NCBI GenBank assembly: GCA_964345385.1
Contig: CAYFQM010000001.1
Span: 1-64,000, forward strand
Length of the DNA stretch: 64,000 bases
Source: CAG-1000 sp964345385
Lineage (GTDB): Bacteria; Bacillota_I; Bacilli_A; RF39; UBA660
Direction of reading: 5' to 3'
Under the pieces are notes generated by a model. The model was not told the origin of the DNA and ran no database searches. It was given only the letters and a program-made list of their open reading frames with translations. Shown piece after piece: positions 25,864 through 35,506 of the stretch. The translations under genes and the position numbers were made by a program. Numbering within the stretch: the stretch's first letter is position 1; every line of letters begins with the position of its first letter.

Positions 25864-27096
25864 CTAACTATTCCAAAAATATCTATGTATTTTACCAAGT
25901 ATACCTTCTTTCTTATTTTCAACATTTAAAACTTCTTTTTGTTCTTCTTCATTAAAAGTATATGCAAGTTTATTTCTTTGAGATAATTTATAATGATAAT
26001 ATTTAATTAATCCAAGAGCACTACTATACATATTATGCCTTGCACCCATTTCTTTTACTTTAAATATTTGTATTCCTTTATAAAAAACCTCTTCTAATAC
26101 TACCTCTATATCTTTTCCTAATGAAGAACCTCCTACTACAATTATATAACTTATTTCATCTTTTGTTAAGTGATTTATTTGTTTTTTTGATAACTCTAGT
26201 ATTTCTTTTATTCTAGAATAAACCACTTCACTAATCTCATATTGATTTATTGTAATAGTTTCTCCATTAATTGTCAATATTTCTTGATTCCATGAACTAG
26301 ATGCATTTCTTTTAGAAAACAAAGCAAATCTTTCTTTTAATTTAACACTATCTCTTTTAGAAATATCATATACATAACACAAATCATTATCTATACTTTT
26401 ACTTCCAATATCAAGAACTTCGCATGATATTATAATGTCTTTTTCTATAATAGAAACTTCAGTTTTATGATATCCTATATTTATAATTGCTCCTTTTAAT
26501 TTACTAAGTTTTTCATCTCTAAACTCAAAATAATCACAAAGTCCACCTAAAGAAATATCTACTACTTCTATACCTATATTATCAAGAACAGAAAACGCTG
26601 TATATACATTTTTTTTAGGAACCAAGCTCATAATAGCGTTACATTCAAGTGAAGAACACTTTTTATTAAGTATATCAGTCCCTTTTGTTTTTCCATCTAA
26701 TTTATATATTACAGGCATAATGTTAACAATTTCTTTATTAGAAGGAATCTTGTTATATACACAAGACTGAAGTACTCTTACAATATCTTTATCTAATATT
26801 TTTCCATCTTCATTTGTAATAGTTGTTTTGCCACTTACTTTAATAAACTCGGTATAATAAGAAGAAACAACTAATATAACTTTATTAATTTTAGTATTTA
26901 ATAACTCTTCACATCTAGAAAATGCTTCTTTTAATGAAATAATAGCTTCTTCTGGGTTAACTATTATTCCGTTTTTAACACCTTTACTTTTAACACATGA
27001 AGAAGCTAAAACATGAACACTATTATTATAATATTCACCTACCACCAGTTTAACATAATTAGATCCAATATCTAAACTCGATACTATTTCCTTCAT
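25864..27096 (-). CDS. ftsA: cell division protein FtsA
   Basis: Actin-like membrane tether for FtsZ (410 residues). ATPase phosphate motifs are SLDIGSNYVKLVVGEY and IINIGYHKTEVSII, and the adenosine motif is IIVVGGSSLGKDIE. The 1C domain (about 84-160) is present. The C-terminal ILGKIHRYFW is a short amphipathic helix for membrane binding. It lies directly upstream of ftsZ. Confidence 0.95.
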   Translation of the reverse strand: MKEIVSSLDIGSNYVKLVVGEYYNNSVHVLASSCVKSKGVKNGIIVNPEEAIISLKEAFSRCEELLNTKINKVILVVSSYYTEFIKVSGKTTITNEDGKILDKDIVRVLQSCVYNKIPSNKEIVNIMPVIYKLDGKTKGTDILNKKCSSLECNAIMSLVPKKNVYTAFSVLDNIGIEVVDISLGGLCDYFEFRDEKLSKLKGAIINIGYHKTEVSIIEKDIIISCEVLDIGSKSIDNDLCYVYDISKRDSVKLKERFALFSKRNASSSWNQEILTINGETITINQYEISEVVYSRIKEILELSKKQINHLTKDEISYIIVVGGSSLGKDIEVVLEEVFYKGIQIFKVKEMGARHNMYSSALGLIKYYHYKLSQRNKLAYTFNEEEQKEVLNVENKKEGILGKIHRYFWNS

Positions 27097-27156
27097 TTGC
27101 TACTCCTATATACTCTAAATAATTATATCAAATTTCTCAATATTTTAATAGTATTA

Positions 27157-27666
27157 TCATTTATATAAAAACTCAACATTAAAATCTACTACATCTGTTT
27201 TTAATATATTAGGGCTATTATATTGAATTTTAATTTCAAATCTTTTTTTACTTTTTGCTCTAATAATATCATCCTTTTTTAAAGAAACATTTATAATCAT
27301 ATATTCATTATCTATATTTGAAGAAGTAAAATCTATTAATACTTCTTCTATAGTCGCATCTTTATTTCCAATATTATAAAGCTCTACCATAACTGTTTTA
27401 GCTTCTTCATAATTATATAAATCATCTATATTAAATGATATATAACTATCATTAATAATAGCTTTGGTTGTAGTGTTGTAATCTATTGTAACTTCATTTA
27501 TATAAATGTTATAAAAATCATTTATAACTTCAATATTACCTCTTTCAACCATATTAATCTTAAGAAATAACAAAGTAAATAAAAAAACTAAGATAATAAA
27601 AAATATTAGAAGTACACTATGCTTAATAATAGCTTTATTTATATTTATTTCATCAGTTATCTTCAT
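27157..27666 (-). CDS. unknown single-pass membrane protein upstream of ftsA
   Basis: Family not recognised. 169 residues: a short cytoplasmic N-terminus, one membrane segment (about 17-35, VLLIFFIILVFLFTLLFL), then a beta-rich outside domain with VELYNIGNKDATIEEVLIDF and KRFEIKIQY, which resembles an Ig-like strand pattern rather than a POTRA domain. It occupies the slot where divIB/ftsQ often precedes ftsA, so a division role is possible, but no FtsQ motif is visible. No Cys residues are present. Confidence 0.6.
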   Translation of the reverse strand: MKITDEININKAIIKHSVLLIFFIILVFLFTLLFLKINMVERGNIEVINDFYNIYINEVTIDYNTTTKAIINDSYISFNIDDLYNYEEAKTVMVELYNIGNKDATIEEVLIDFTSSNIDNEYMIINVSLKKDDIIRAKSKKRFEIKIQYNSPNILKTDVVDFNVEFLYK

Positions 27667-27728
27667 AACTATTCACCTATTATAAATATATCATAAAAGA
27701 GTATTCTAAACAAGAAAAATAAGGTGTT

Positions 27729-27759
27729 AAAAAAATTATAAGTTTTTAATCACTTATAA
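27729..27759 (-). terminator. intrinsic terminator overlapping the rmuC stop codon
   Basis: TTATAAGT and ACTTATAA pair around GATTAAAA, which contains the rmuC TAA, followed by seven Ts on the minus strand. Confidence 0.8.
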
Positions 27760-28825
27760 CTTTTTTATTATCTTTATTATCTAAATTAACATTACTAATT
27801 TTCTCAAATCTTTTCGTTATTTTATCTGTCGTTGTATGTATTTCATCTACATCTTTAGATACAGTATTTATACTTCTAGATAATTTATCCCATCTTTCTT
27901 TATATCTATTAAACTCAATCCCTAATTTGTTTAATTCCTCATGAATAATAGATGTATATTTATCTCTTTCAAGACCTTTTAATACTGATTGAATAATTGT
28001 TAATAAGCTCATTAATGTAGTTGGAGATGCAAGCCAAACGTTTTTAGAAGCTGCGTATTTTATTACTTGATCATGATAAGCATTTAGTTCTGCAAAAACA
28101 GCTTCTGCTGGTAAAAATAATATTGCTTGATTAGAAGTTTCCCCTTCAACAATATATTTATCTGCTATTGCATCTATATGCTTTTTAACATCATTTTGAA
28201 AATCTTTACTTCTTTTTTCTTTTTCTAAATTACTAAGCCCTTTTTCAACAAGACGTCTATAGTTTTCTAAAGGAAACTTTGAATCAATACATATAGTACC
28301 TAGAGGCTGTGGAGCATATACAACAGAATCTGCTATAGAATCATTAGAGAGTTTTACTTGCATTCTATAAACTTTATCATTTTTTTCACCAAATACTGCT
28401 GATAATATATGATATAAATTTACTTCTCCAAAAATACCACGGCTTTTTTTATCTGTTAAAATTCCTTCTAAAGAAACAATGTCACTACTTAATCCATCTA
28501 TCTTCTTTTGAGCTTCATCTATTTTAGCTAACCTTTCTAAAACATTTTGAAAAGTTTTATTTGTTTTTTCAAACCCTTCACTAAGATGTTCATTAACTTT
28601 ATTGTTAAGCCCTTCAATTTTCTTATCCATTCTATCACTAAATATATTAAAATCTTTATTTAACTTATCACTAAAATCTAATTTAAAATCTCCTATTTCT
28701 TTAATAAGTTCTATTTGAGCTTTGGTTATTAAATCATTTAATTCTTTGTTATTATTTCTTTTAAAAAACATTAAAAGTAATAACACTATAATTATAAAAC
28801 CAACTATTATTATATATATATCCAT
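27746..28825 (-). CDS. rmuC: DNA recombination protein RmuC
   Basis: A nuclease-like protein that limits inversions at short inverted repeats in E. coli (359 residues). An N-terminal membrane segment (about 2-22) is followed by a long coiled coil (about 25-125). The RmuC core has DKKSRGIFGEVNLYHIL, CIDSKFPLENYRRL, FLPAEAVFAEL and WLASPTTLMSLL, typical of the restriction-endonuclease-like fold of this family. It starts ten bases after the TVP38-family gene. Confidence 0.93.
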   Translation of the reverse strand: MDIYIIIVGFIIIVLLLLMFFKRNNNKELNDLITKAQIELIKEIGDFKLDFSDKLNKDFNIFSDRMDKKIEGLNNKVNEHLSEGFEKTNKTFQNVLERLAKIDEAQKKIDGLSSDIVSLEGILTDKKSRGIFGEVNLYHILSAVFGEKNDKVYRMQVKLSNDSIADSVVYAPQPLGTICIDSKFPLENYRRLVEKGLSNLEKEKRSKDFQNDVKKHIDAIADKYIVEGETSNQAILFLPAEAVFAELNAYHDQVIKYAASKNVWLASPTTLMSLLTIIQSVLKGLERDKYTSIIHEELNKLGIEFNRYKERWDKLSRSINTVSKDVDEIHTTTDKITKRFEKISNVNLDNKDNKKVISD

Positions 28826-28835
28826 AAATTTCCTC

Positions 28836-29405
28836 CTATAAATTAAATGCTTTTGCTAATATTTTAGATACAACATATGTAATTACTATTATAAAAAATA
28901 CTCTTATTAAAATCAAAGGATTTTTAAAACTTTCTAATAAAGAAGTTCCTATAAAAGTACTATAATAAGTTAATACTATTTTACCAAATACTATTGATAT
29001 AACATATTTTTTAAAATCTGTCTTTGATATACCACAAATTATATTCACAACAAATGCTGGCGATAATGGAACAGATGTAAGCAGCATTAAAGTAGTAAGT
29101 GATATATTTTTAATAATTTTTTTATATTTAATATAATAATCTTTATTTAATAGTTTTTTTTCAAATTTAGAGAAAAAACCATGACTAAATATCAAATAGG
29201 ATGCGATTGCACCTAAAACTGAAAAAATGTAAGTTAATAAATAACCAAGTACTGGCCCAAAATAATAATAATTAACAGTTGCTGGTACAAATAATGGAAG
29301 GAACGGAATGATTGATACTAAAAAAGTAAGCAGACATCCAATTAAACCACTAAATATATCCAAAGAATTAATAAACATTGTTATTATATCAAATATTTCT
29401 TCCAT
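28836..29405 (-). CDS. TVP38/TMEM64 (VTT-domain) membrane protein
   Basis: 189 residues with about five or six hydrophobic segments. The VTT signature is present: PATVNYYYFGPVLGYLLTYIFSVLGA, then the re-entrant-loop region SVPLSPAFVVNIICGISKTDFKKY and FGKIVLTYYSTFIG. Bacterial members are implicated in lipid scrambling or proton-dependent transport; the substrate here is unknown. It is the first gene of a two-gene unit with rmuC, just downstream of the T4SS-like locus terminator. Confidence 0.82.
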   Translation of the reverse strand: MEEIFDIITMFINSLDIFSGLIGCLLTFLVSIIPFLPLFVPATVNYYYFGPVLGYLLTYIFSVLGAIASYLIFSHGFFSKFEKKLLNKDYYIKYKKIIKNISLTTLMLLTSVPLSPAFVVNIICGISKTDFKKYVISIVFGKIVLTYYSTFIGTSLLESFKNPLILIRVFFIIVITYVVSKILAKAFNL

Positions 29406-29446
29406 GAATTAATTATAATATAAATTTCATTTTTATTCTAGTATTT

Positions 29447-29472
29447 AAAAAGATGAAGAATTACTCTTCATC
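29447..29472 (-). terminator. intrinsic terminator overlapping the coupling-protein stop codon
   Basis: GATGAAGA and TCTTCATC pair around GTAAT, which includes the stop TAA, followed by TTTTT. It marks the end of the T4SS-like gene set. Confidence 0.85.
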
Positions 29473-31206
29473 TCCAAAAAAGTCTTCAAAAAATTTGTCT
29501 TCTTTTACTTTATCATCTTCAGTTAATTTAACTGGCTCTGTTTTTAAATCAACTACTTCTTCTTTCATAGAAGAAACTGTTTCTTGCTTTTCTTTTTCTT
29601 TCTTTTCTTTTTCTTTCTTTTCTTCTTCTTCCATTTCAGCTATCTTTTTATCTAACATTTTTACATAATCATCAATATTTTGTCCACCAAATGGCGAAGA
29701 AGAATTTCCTCCCATCATACCAAATGGAGATGGCGTAGGTCTAAAGTTTTGGTTCATTCCAAACATACCTGGATTAAATGGAGAAGAATCTTGTGGAAGT
29801 AAATTATCAACATATTTTTTAATATCAAATACTGCAACTTCTTTATGAGGACGTTTTGTATATCCTACTGGCTCCCATTTTTTACCCCAATCTAATTTAT
29901 AATCATCTATTAATTTTGTTTTAAAAGGCATACTTCTAAAACGATTAATTATAATTTCGCCATATTTAAGATTTTGTAAATCACTTACAGTAAATAACGG
30001 TCTTATAGGCTCTGGACTTTCATCTTTCTTTGGTTTTTTAGGTTCTTTATCTCCTAATAACTTACTAATTTCTTCTAAAGCAGAAAGTTCAGTAGTCATT
30101 AAATATGCAAAGTTACCACAGTTTCCTTTAATAGTTTCTGCAACCTCTTTACCATATACTCTTGTAAGCTGAGAAAAGTTTTGAATAACAAATGAGAACC
30201 TAATATTTCTACTACGAGAAGCTGTTATCATTGCTTCTACATCTTTAAGTGCAGGAAAGTTTGCAAATTCATCTAAAACGAAATTTGTTCTATAAGGTAA
30301 TTTTAAATTTGGACAAGTTTGCGCTACTGCAATTAAAGCTTCATATGCTTGTTTAACAAAAATTGTAGCAAGAGCATGATATGTGGTTTTTTCATCATGT
30401 ACTTTTAAAAACACCGCAGTTTTTTGTTTACCTATATCTCTAATATCAAATTCACTATATGAAAGCATTTCAGATAATTGCTCTTGTGAAGAAAATATTC
30501 TAGTTTTAGTTCTAAATGTAGACATAATACCACCCTTAGTGTCTGGTGGTGCATTAATACAAGAAGCCGCAGATATATATGCAGGAGATAACTCTCCTTT
30601 AGATTTAAAATATTCCCAAATATATAGTTTTCCTCTTCCTGGTATTTTTTCATCACCTTGTTCTGCCATCATATTAATACTATTAATATTAATCTCTTCT
30701 TCTTTAGCATCATCAAAAAGTCCAAGTGCAAGTCCTGTAAAAAAGTTAGATGCTGTATTTTCCCAGAAAGGTTCTTGTCTATTATTTGGATCTATCAAAA
30801 TATTTGTAGCTAAGTCTTGTAATAATTCATTTGCTTTATCAAATTGACCTTCTTTATATATTCTATATGGATAGCTAAATGGATTCCATGCAGCTCCATA
30901 TTGTGGATCTCTAAAGTTAAGTAATATTATTTTATATCCTTTTTCTCTTAATAAATTTCCACACCCTTCATAAAGCTCACCTTTTGGATCAGTAACTATC
31001 ATACTTTCACCATGTCTTGCTAATATTCTAACTAATGGGAACATAAAACATTGTGTTTTACCACTTCCTGATGCTCCCATTATTAATGAATGGTTTTCTC
31101 CATTATCTACCCATGCACGTTTTCCATCATTAATCATTGGGAAACCACCAGCATCATACGTATCTTCTTGCAACTTTATTTGTTTAATACCATAATCTTT
31201 TTTCAT
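29461..31206 (-). CDS. VirD4/TraG-type coupling ATPase (body)
   Basis: An AAA-type type IV coupling protein (581 residues from ATG). Walker A is GASGSGKTQCFMFPL, followed by MIVTDPKGELYEGC and ILLNFRDPQYGAAWNPF, Walker B FVLDEFANFPAL, and the sensor RSRNIRFSFVIQNFSQL. The C-terminal 120 residues are disordered, Pro/Gly/Phe then Lys/Glu rich. The ATG has no ribosome site, and the same frame stays open upstream through SKYTGYTKLFSEKD. The real protein therefore probably begins with the membrane segments encoded at 31256-31495, a one-base frameshift away. In T4SSs this ATPase delivers substrates to the channel. Confidence 0.92.
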   Translation of the reverse strand: MKKDYGIKQIKLQEDTYDAGGFPMINDGKRAWVDNGENHSLIMGASGSGKTQCFMFPLVRILARHGESMIVTDPKGELYEGCGNLLREKGYKIILLNFRDPQYGAAWNPFSYPYRIYKEGQFDKANELLQDLATNILIDPNNRQEPFWENTASNFFTGLALGLFDDAKEEEININSINMMAEQGDEKIPGRGKLYIWEYFKSKGELSPAYISAASCINAPPDTKGGIMSTFRTKTRIFSSQEQLSEMLSYSEFDIRDIGKQKTAVFLKVHDEKTTYHALATIFVKQAYEALIAVAQTCPNLKLPYRTNFVLDEFANFPALKDVEAMITASRSRNIRFSFVIQNFSQLTRVYGKEVAETIKGNCGNFAYLMTTELSALEEISKLLGDKEPKKPKKDESPEPIRPLFTVSDLQNLKYGEIIINRFRSMPFKTKLIDDYKLDWGKKWEPVGYTKRPHKEVAVFDIKKYVDNLLPQDSSPFNPGMFGMNQNFRPTPSPFGMMGGNSSSPFGGQNIDDYVKMLDKKIAEMEEEEKKEKEKKEKEKQETVSSMKEEVVDLKTEPVKLTEDDKVKEDKFFEDFFGDEE

Positions 31207-31255
31207 ATCTTTTTCAGAAAATAATTTAGTATAGCCTGTATATTTTGATTTCTTT

Positions 31256-31495
31256 TTACAAAAAGAATGATGAAGCGCTTGCTATTATTGCTACAATAGC
31301 CATTACAAAAAATAGTAGTGTTGGAAGTATAAAATCAGCACTAAAAGCAGGAATAGGATTTAATCCATGAAAATATCCTTCTCTCGCAACTGAAGCTAAA
31401 TTAAGCACTGCTATAGCAACTAAATATAATAAAAAGATACAAAATATAATAAATATAATTATATCTTTCAACTCTCCTCTAAACTTTAATTTCAT
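31256..31495 (-). CDS. two-TM N-terminal part of the coupling protein (apparently frameshifted)
   Basis: 79 residues from the ATG at 31493-31495 (AGAGGTGGG ribosome site) with two membrane segments (about 9-29 and 51-73). It ends SSFFL-stop at a run of five Ts (31260-31264 on the minus strand). Removing one T joins it in frame to CKKKSKYTGYTKLFSEKD and the VirD4-like body, giving the standard coupling-protein layout of two N-terminal membrane helices followed by the ATPase. I call it the broken N-terminus of that gene; a separate small membrane partner is the alternative. Confidence 0.7.
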   Translation of the reverse strand: MKLKFRGELKDIIIFIIFCIFLLYLVAIAVLNLASVAREGYFHGLNPIPAFSADFILPTLLFFVMAIVAIIASASSFFL

Positions 31496-31563
31496 ATACC
31501 CACCTCTTTTTTTATTATACAATAATTTACATTAATTATCTATATTTATTTATATTACTTTAT

Positions 31564-33645
31564 TTAATATAATTCTTCATCATATTCAGAAACTTCTGAA
31601 TATAAATTTTCGTTAAAACCATTTTCTATTTCATACTTAGAACAATCATATACTTTTGAAGCTGGATAAGTATCTTTTATAATAATTGGATATGGTATAT
31701 TTCTTCTTGCTTTTGCTCCCCACCCCAATTGAACAGTAGAGTTATATGCCCCATTATATCCTGTTTCACTTGTTGCATTTACATAATTTAAAGTTTCTTC
31801 AATCCAACTTAAATATGTATTTATTTGATCTTGACTCATCGCACATCTCCAATACCCTTTTTTACCTAAACAAGTTGCTTTCCCCACTGTATTATCTTCA
31901 AAACCTGTATATGTTGAATGAAGTGTAGCAGGAGCTCTTAAAATTCTACTGCAACCTCTTGTAGGAGAACACCAATTTTGATCACAATCTCCACTTCTCA
32001 TATAAAGTACATTACCATGTTTATAATTAGCATTTCTTCCAAGAGCATAGCTCATTTCTGCAACTAATTGTGCTTTATTATAATTAGGTATGTTTTTATA
32101 AAATCCTGTTTCTGCTACTGCAACTCCTATTAAATATTCTTTTAATAATATAATATCTATTTCTTTATTATTACAGTCTCTAACTACTACTTTAATATCA
32201 TTTAATGTATTATAATTATAATTATAACAATACCTTTCTACTGTTAAAGGTTTATTAGATGACTTTCTTTTTTTACTAGTTTGTTCTTTAATTTGAAATA
32301 AACTATCATAATCATCTTTTTTATCTTTAATTTCATATAAATTATATTCTATTTTTTTAGGAGTAACAAAAAAATCATACTTTTCTTTTTTATAATATGC
32401 AAACTTATTATACATAAAACCATATCTATAATCATATGGTGTATATACTTTATTAGAATTCATCAAGTCTTCATAAGGAATTGTATACACTAACTTTTCT
32501 GGATTATACAAATTATTTACATTTGTTAAATGTCTACATCTGTCATCTGAATTAATATAAGATGAATTATTATTAATTATTCTTTCATACTCATTCATAT
32601 ATTTATTATCTGAATATCCATATTTCATAAATATATCAAACTTTTTAAAATCAACTGTATACATTTTAGCTGTTTTTTTATAACACATATTATCTTTTTT
32701 ATTAAAGTAATAATAATCAAAATTCTTTTTAAGAATCATACTTTCCATAATATCATTAACATCTTGTCTATCAATAATTCCGTTTTCAAGTATGTTTTTT
32801 AATACTTCATATGTTTGATCAGCAGATATATATTCTTCATCTTCTTCTTGATGTTGAAAATCATAAGCATAAAATATAGAAGACATCACTAAATTTCTAT
32901 CTATACTTACTCCTTCATATTGACGTTCTAATTTTTTACTTCTCTTATCAATATAATTTAATAATCTACAAGGATCATTGTTAAAATTAACACTAAAATT
33001 AGCGTCTAAAAAATCATAAAAAATACTAGATTGACAAGCATTTTCTTCTAAAATGGTAAACAAACCTTTTACTTTTTGTCCATCTTCTGTTTCATAATCT
33101 TCTAAATCTAAATAATTACCATTACTATCAACTATATATTCACTAGTTGACCAAAGCCCACCATCACCTTCATCTTTAATACCAAAAATACCTTTAATAC
33201 CAGTAGTAAGTGAATTATAAACAAAAAATAATGCTGTAAAAACAATAGATATAGAAAACAATACCCCAAATAAAATTAAAGTAGTTTTAATACTTGGTTT
33301 TTTTAATGTTTTATTATTTTTTGCTTTTTTAGGAAACAATGGAGGAAAAATTTTGCTTAATAAGTTCTTTTTAGAAGGTAAACTTAATTTATTATCTTTT
33401 TCTTTTGATTCTAAACCCTCTTTTTTTTGAAGATCTGATGGAGATGATTTACCCTTTTTTGTATTTAGTATATTAGAAAGATTTTTAATGTGTTTACTAC
33501 CAGGAAAAAAATTAGATGCTACGTTTAAACCTTTACCCAAAAAACTTCCACCTTTACCAATTGCAGAGGAAGTAGGATGATTAGCAACATTAGCTTGCGA
33601 TGTATTTCTTACATCATTATTAATTTCTTTCTCCTTATTATTCAT
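31564..33645 (-). CDS. membrane-anchored SpoIID-like (lytic transglycosylase family) protein in T4SS-like locus
   Basis: 693 residues. A Lys/Ser-rich cytoplasmic region (1-118), one membrane segment (121-143) and a long outside region follow. The C-terminal part (about 505-660) resembles the SpoIID/amidase-enhancer domain: LKEYLIGVAVAETGFYKNIP corresponds to the EYVxGVVAxEMP motif whose Glu is catalytic in SpoIID, then AQLVAEMSYALGRN and a Cys-rich SGDCDQNWCSPTRGC. It lies between virB4 and the coupling protein, where T4SSs keep their peptidoglycan hydrolase (VirB1), so it probably opens the wall for the channel. It has its own upstream terminator and likely promoter. Confidence 0.72.
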   Translation of the reverse strand: MNNKEKEINNDVRNTSQANVANHPTSSAIGKGGSFLGKGLNVASNFFPGSKHIKNLSNILNTKKGKSSPSDLQKKEGLESKEKDNKLSLPSKKNLLSKIFPPLFPKKAKNNKTLKKPSIKTTLILFGVLFSISIVFTALFFVYNSLTTGIKGIFGIKDEGDGGLWSTSEYIVDSNGNYLDLEDYETEDGQKVKGLFTILEENACQSSIFYDFLDANFSVNFNNDPCRLLNYIDKRSKKLERQYEGVSIDRNLVMSSIFYAYDFQHQEEDEEYISADQTYEVLKNILENGIIDRQDVNDIMESMILKKNFDYYYFNKKDNMCYKKTAKMYTVDFKKFDIFMKYGYSDNKYMNEYERIINNNSSYINSDDRCRHLTNVNNLYNPEKLVYTIPYEDLMNSNKVYTPYDYRYGFMYNKFAYYKKEKYDFFVTPKKIEYNLYEIKDKKDDYDSLFQIKEQTSKKRKSSNKPLTVERYCYNYNYNTLNDIKVVVRDCNNKEIDIILLKEYLIGVAVAETGFYKNIPNYNKAQLVAEMSYALGRNANYKHGNVLYMRSGDCDQNWCSPTRGCSRILRAPATLHSTYTGFEDNTVGKATCLGKKGYWRCAMSQDQINTYLSWIEETLNYVNATSETGYNGAYNSTVQLGWGAKARRNIPYPIIIKDTYPASKVYDCSKYEIENGFNENLYSEVSEYDEELY

Positions 33646-33690
33646 AATTAAATACCCTATAACATGATTAATTATAACATATTATGACAA

Positions 33691-33716
33691 AAGAAAAAAG
33701 ATACTTTAAGTATCTT
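33691..33716 (-). terminator. intrinsic terminator after virB4
   Basis: AAGATACTT and AAGTATCTT pair around one base at the virB4 stop, followed by TTTTTTC. A TATAAT lies about 15 bases downstream, before the SpoIID-like gene, so the locus may be two transcripts. Confidence 0.75.
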
Positions 33717-35506
33717 TATAATCCACCACCAGTACCAAACGATTCTAACTCTTCTTGAGTAGCTATAATGCTTATTCTCATTCTTCGGTTACCGCATGAA
33801 AACAATGCTTGTCCTTGAGAATATCTCTTAATAGAATCTTTTTCCTGTTCTGTTAAATCAATTAATTTAGATAAGTCATCAACAGCTTGTTTTTTAAGTC
33901 CCATAATCAAATAATAAGATGCATTATCAAATATAGCTTTACCATGTAACATAACATTAGGCGCTGCGAAGTCTGTTGGTTGCTGAGTAATAATTATTGT
34001 ACCAGTATTATACTTTCTACTTCTTCTTTGAATTCTTGCTAAAAATTCAGCACCAAGTGTATTTTGATCAGCTAAAAGCATATGAGCTTCATCTACATAT
34101 AATATAGTATTTGTTTCTCTATCTAATGTAAGACCCCATGCATATTTTAAAATGTTAAAAAATAGTGCATTTCTTATATTTGAATCAGCATTCATAACTT
34201 CTCTTATATTAAATACTATAAAATCACTAGATGGATCTATTGTAGTTTTACCATTAAAATAATATCTAAGTTCATTAGTAAATGGTCTTATTTTAATTTC
34301 TAATCTTTCCATTATATCTTTTTCTTGAGTATGCTCTGTCATAGAAAGAAGTCTTCCTTTTATAGTAGAATATACATCATCAAAAGTAGGATAATCTTGC
34401 GATTTGATTTTACTAAAATCAGTATTAAAATCTATTTTATATCTTTTATATGTTTCTTGAACAACTTCACTAAACATAGTTAAAACATCTTCTTGTATAT
34501 CAGGACTATAATACTTCATAAAAGCTTTTAATGTTTGCAAAGTACGAGTAAGTACTGCATAACCAAGTCCCTCTTTCATTTCTTCTTCATCTGCATCTAA
34601 CACTACTTCAAATGGATTAATCATTCCAAAGTCTCCGCCACGACCTAAATCTATAAAATCTCCACCATAAAGCTTAGTCATTTCACCAAGTTCACCCTCA
34701 GGATCTATAGCTACTACTTTATGTCCATTTCTAATATTACTTCTTAATAATATTTTTGCACTTGTACTTTTACCACTTCCTGATGTTCCAAGTATAATTA
34801 AGTTAGCATTATTTCTATTAAATTCTTTTTTTATTTGATATAAGAATTGATTAAATAAAATTACTCCACCAGAATAATCTACTCCAAGTAAACAAGAAAG
34901 CCCTGGATCTTTAATACTATCAAAAACAAAAGGATACATTGCCGCTATAGTAGGAGATGGAATAGGAGTTCCTATTCTATTTTCTATATCGTTTTTATTA
35001 AATATTGGAAGCATACTTTTAAATATTTTTTCCATTTCAAATCTAAGTACTATTCCCTTCATACCCATCGCGTCTAAATAGTTTTTAACTTCCAATTTTT
35101 TATGTTCCAATTCCTCGTTTGAATCCGCAGTAACTAAAACATGCATTTGAAAATCAAATATTTTTGATTGAGTAGATGTTAACATAGAAATAAAATCTTC
35201 TAAACTAGAATAATCTTGCCTTATTTGTTCTTGAATTGTTTTATCATTTTCATCTGCATATTTTGATTTTAAATCTGCTAATTCTTTATTTAACATTTTA
35301 GATAATACAGAAAAAGATATTGGTATATGTTTAATACATATCTTAATTCCACCAAGTTGAGTTAAGTTTGCTAAATAACCTTCAGAAATAGCTTTAGGAT
35401 AACTAACAATAGTTAATATAGTACAGTGTTTACCACTAATAATAAACTTATCACTTTTAAATTCTAACCCTTTAGGTGCTATTTCACTTTTAAATGTTAC
35501 TCTCAT
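33716..35506 (-). CDS. virB4: VirB4/TraE-family T4SS ATPase
   Basis: The motor ATPase of type IV secretion (596 residues). An N-terminal VirB4 region (1-200) is followed by a RecA-like domain with Walker A LGTSGSGKSTSAKILLRS, VVAIDPEGEL, Walker B ILYVDEAHMLLAD and the RRSRKYNTGTIIITQQPTDF motif. It is shorter than usual because the first part of the family's N-terminus is encoded separately at 35503-36081, whose stop overlaps this ATG. All ATPase motifs are intact, so it looks functional. Confidence 0.95.
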   Translation of the reverse strand: MRVTFKSEIAPKGLEFKSDKFIISGKHCTILTIVSYPKAISEGYLANLTQLGGIKICIKHIPISFSVLSKMLNKELADLKSKYADENDKTIQEQIRQDYSSLEDFISMLTSTQSKIFDFQMHVLVTADSNEELEHKKLEVKNYLDAMGMKGIVLRFEMEKIFKSMLPIFNKNDIENRIGTPIPSPTIAAMYPFVFDSIKDPGLSCLLGVDYSGGVILFNQFLYQIKKEFNRNNANLIILGTSGSGKSTSAKILLRSNIRNGHKVVAIDPEGELGEMTKLYGGDFIDLGRGGDFGMINPFEVVLDADEEEMKEGLGYAVLTRTLQTLKAFMKYYSPDIQEDVLTMFSEVVQETYKRYKIDFNTDFSKIKSQDYPTFDDVYSTIKGRLLSMTEHTQEKDIMERLEIKIRPFTNELRYYFNGKTTIDPSSDFIVFNIREVMNADSNIRNALFFNILKYAWGLTLDRETNTILYVDEAHMLLADQNTLGAEFLARIQRRSRKYNTGTIIITQQPTDFAAPNVMLHGKAIFDNASYYLIMGLKKQAVDDLSKLIDLTEQEKDSIKRYSQGQALFSCGNRRMRISIIATQEELESFGTGGGL

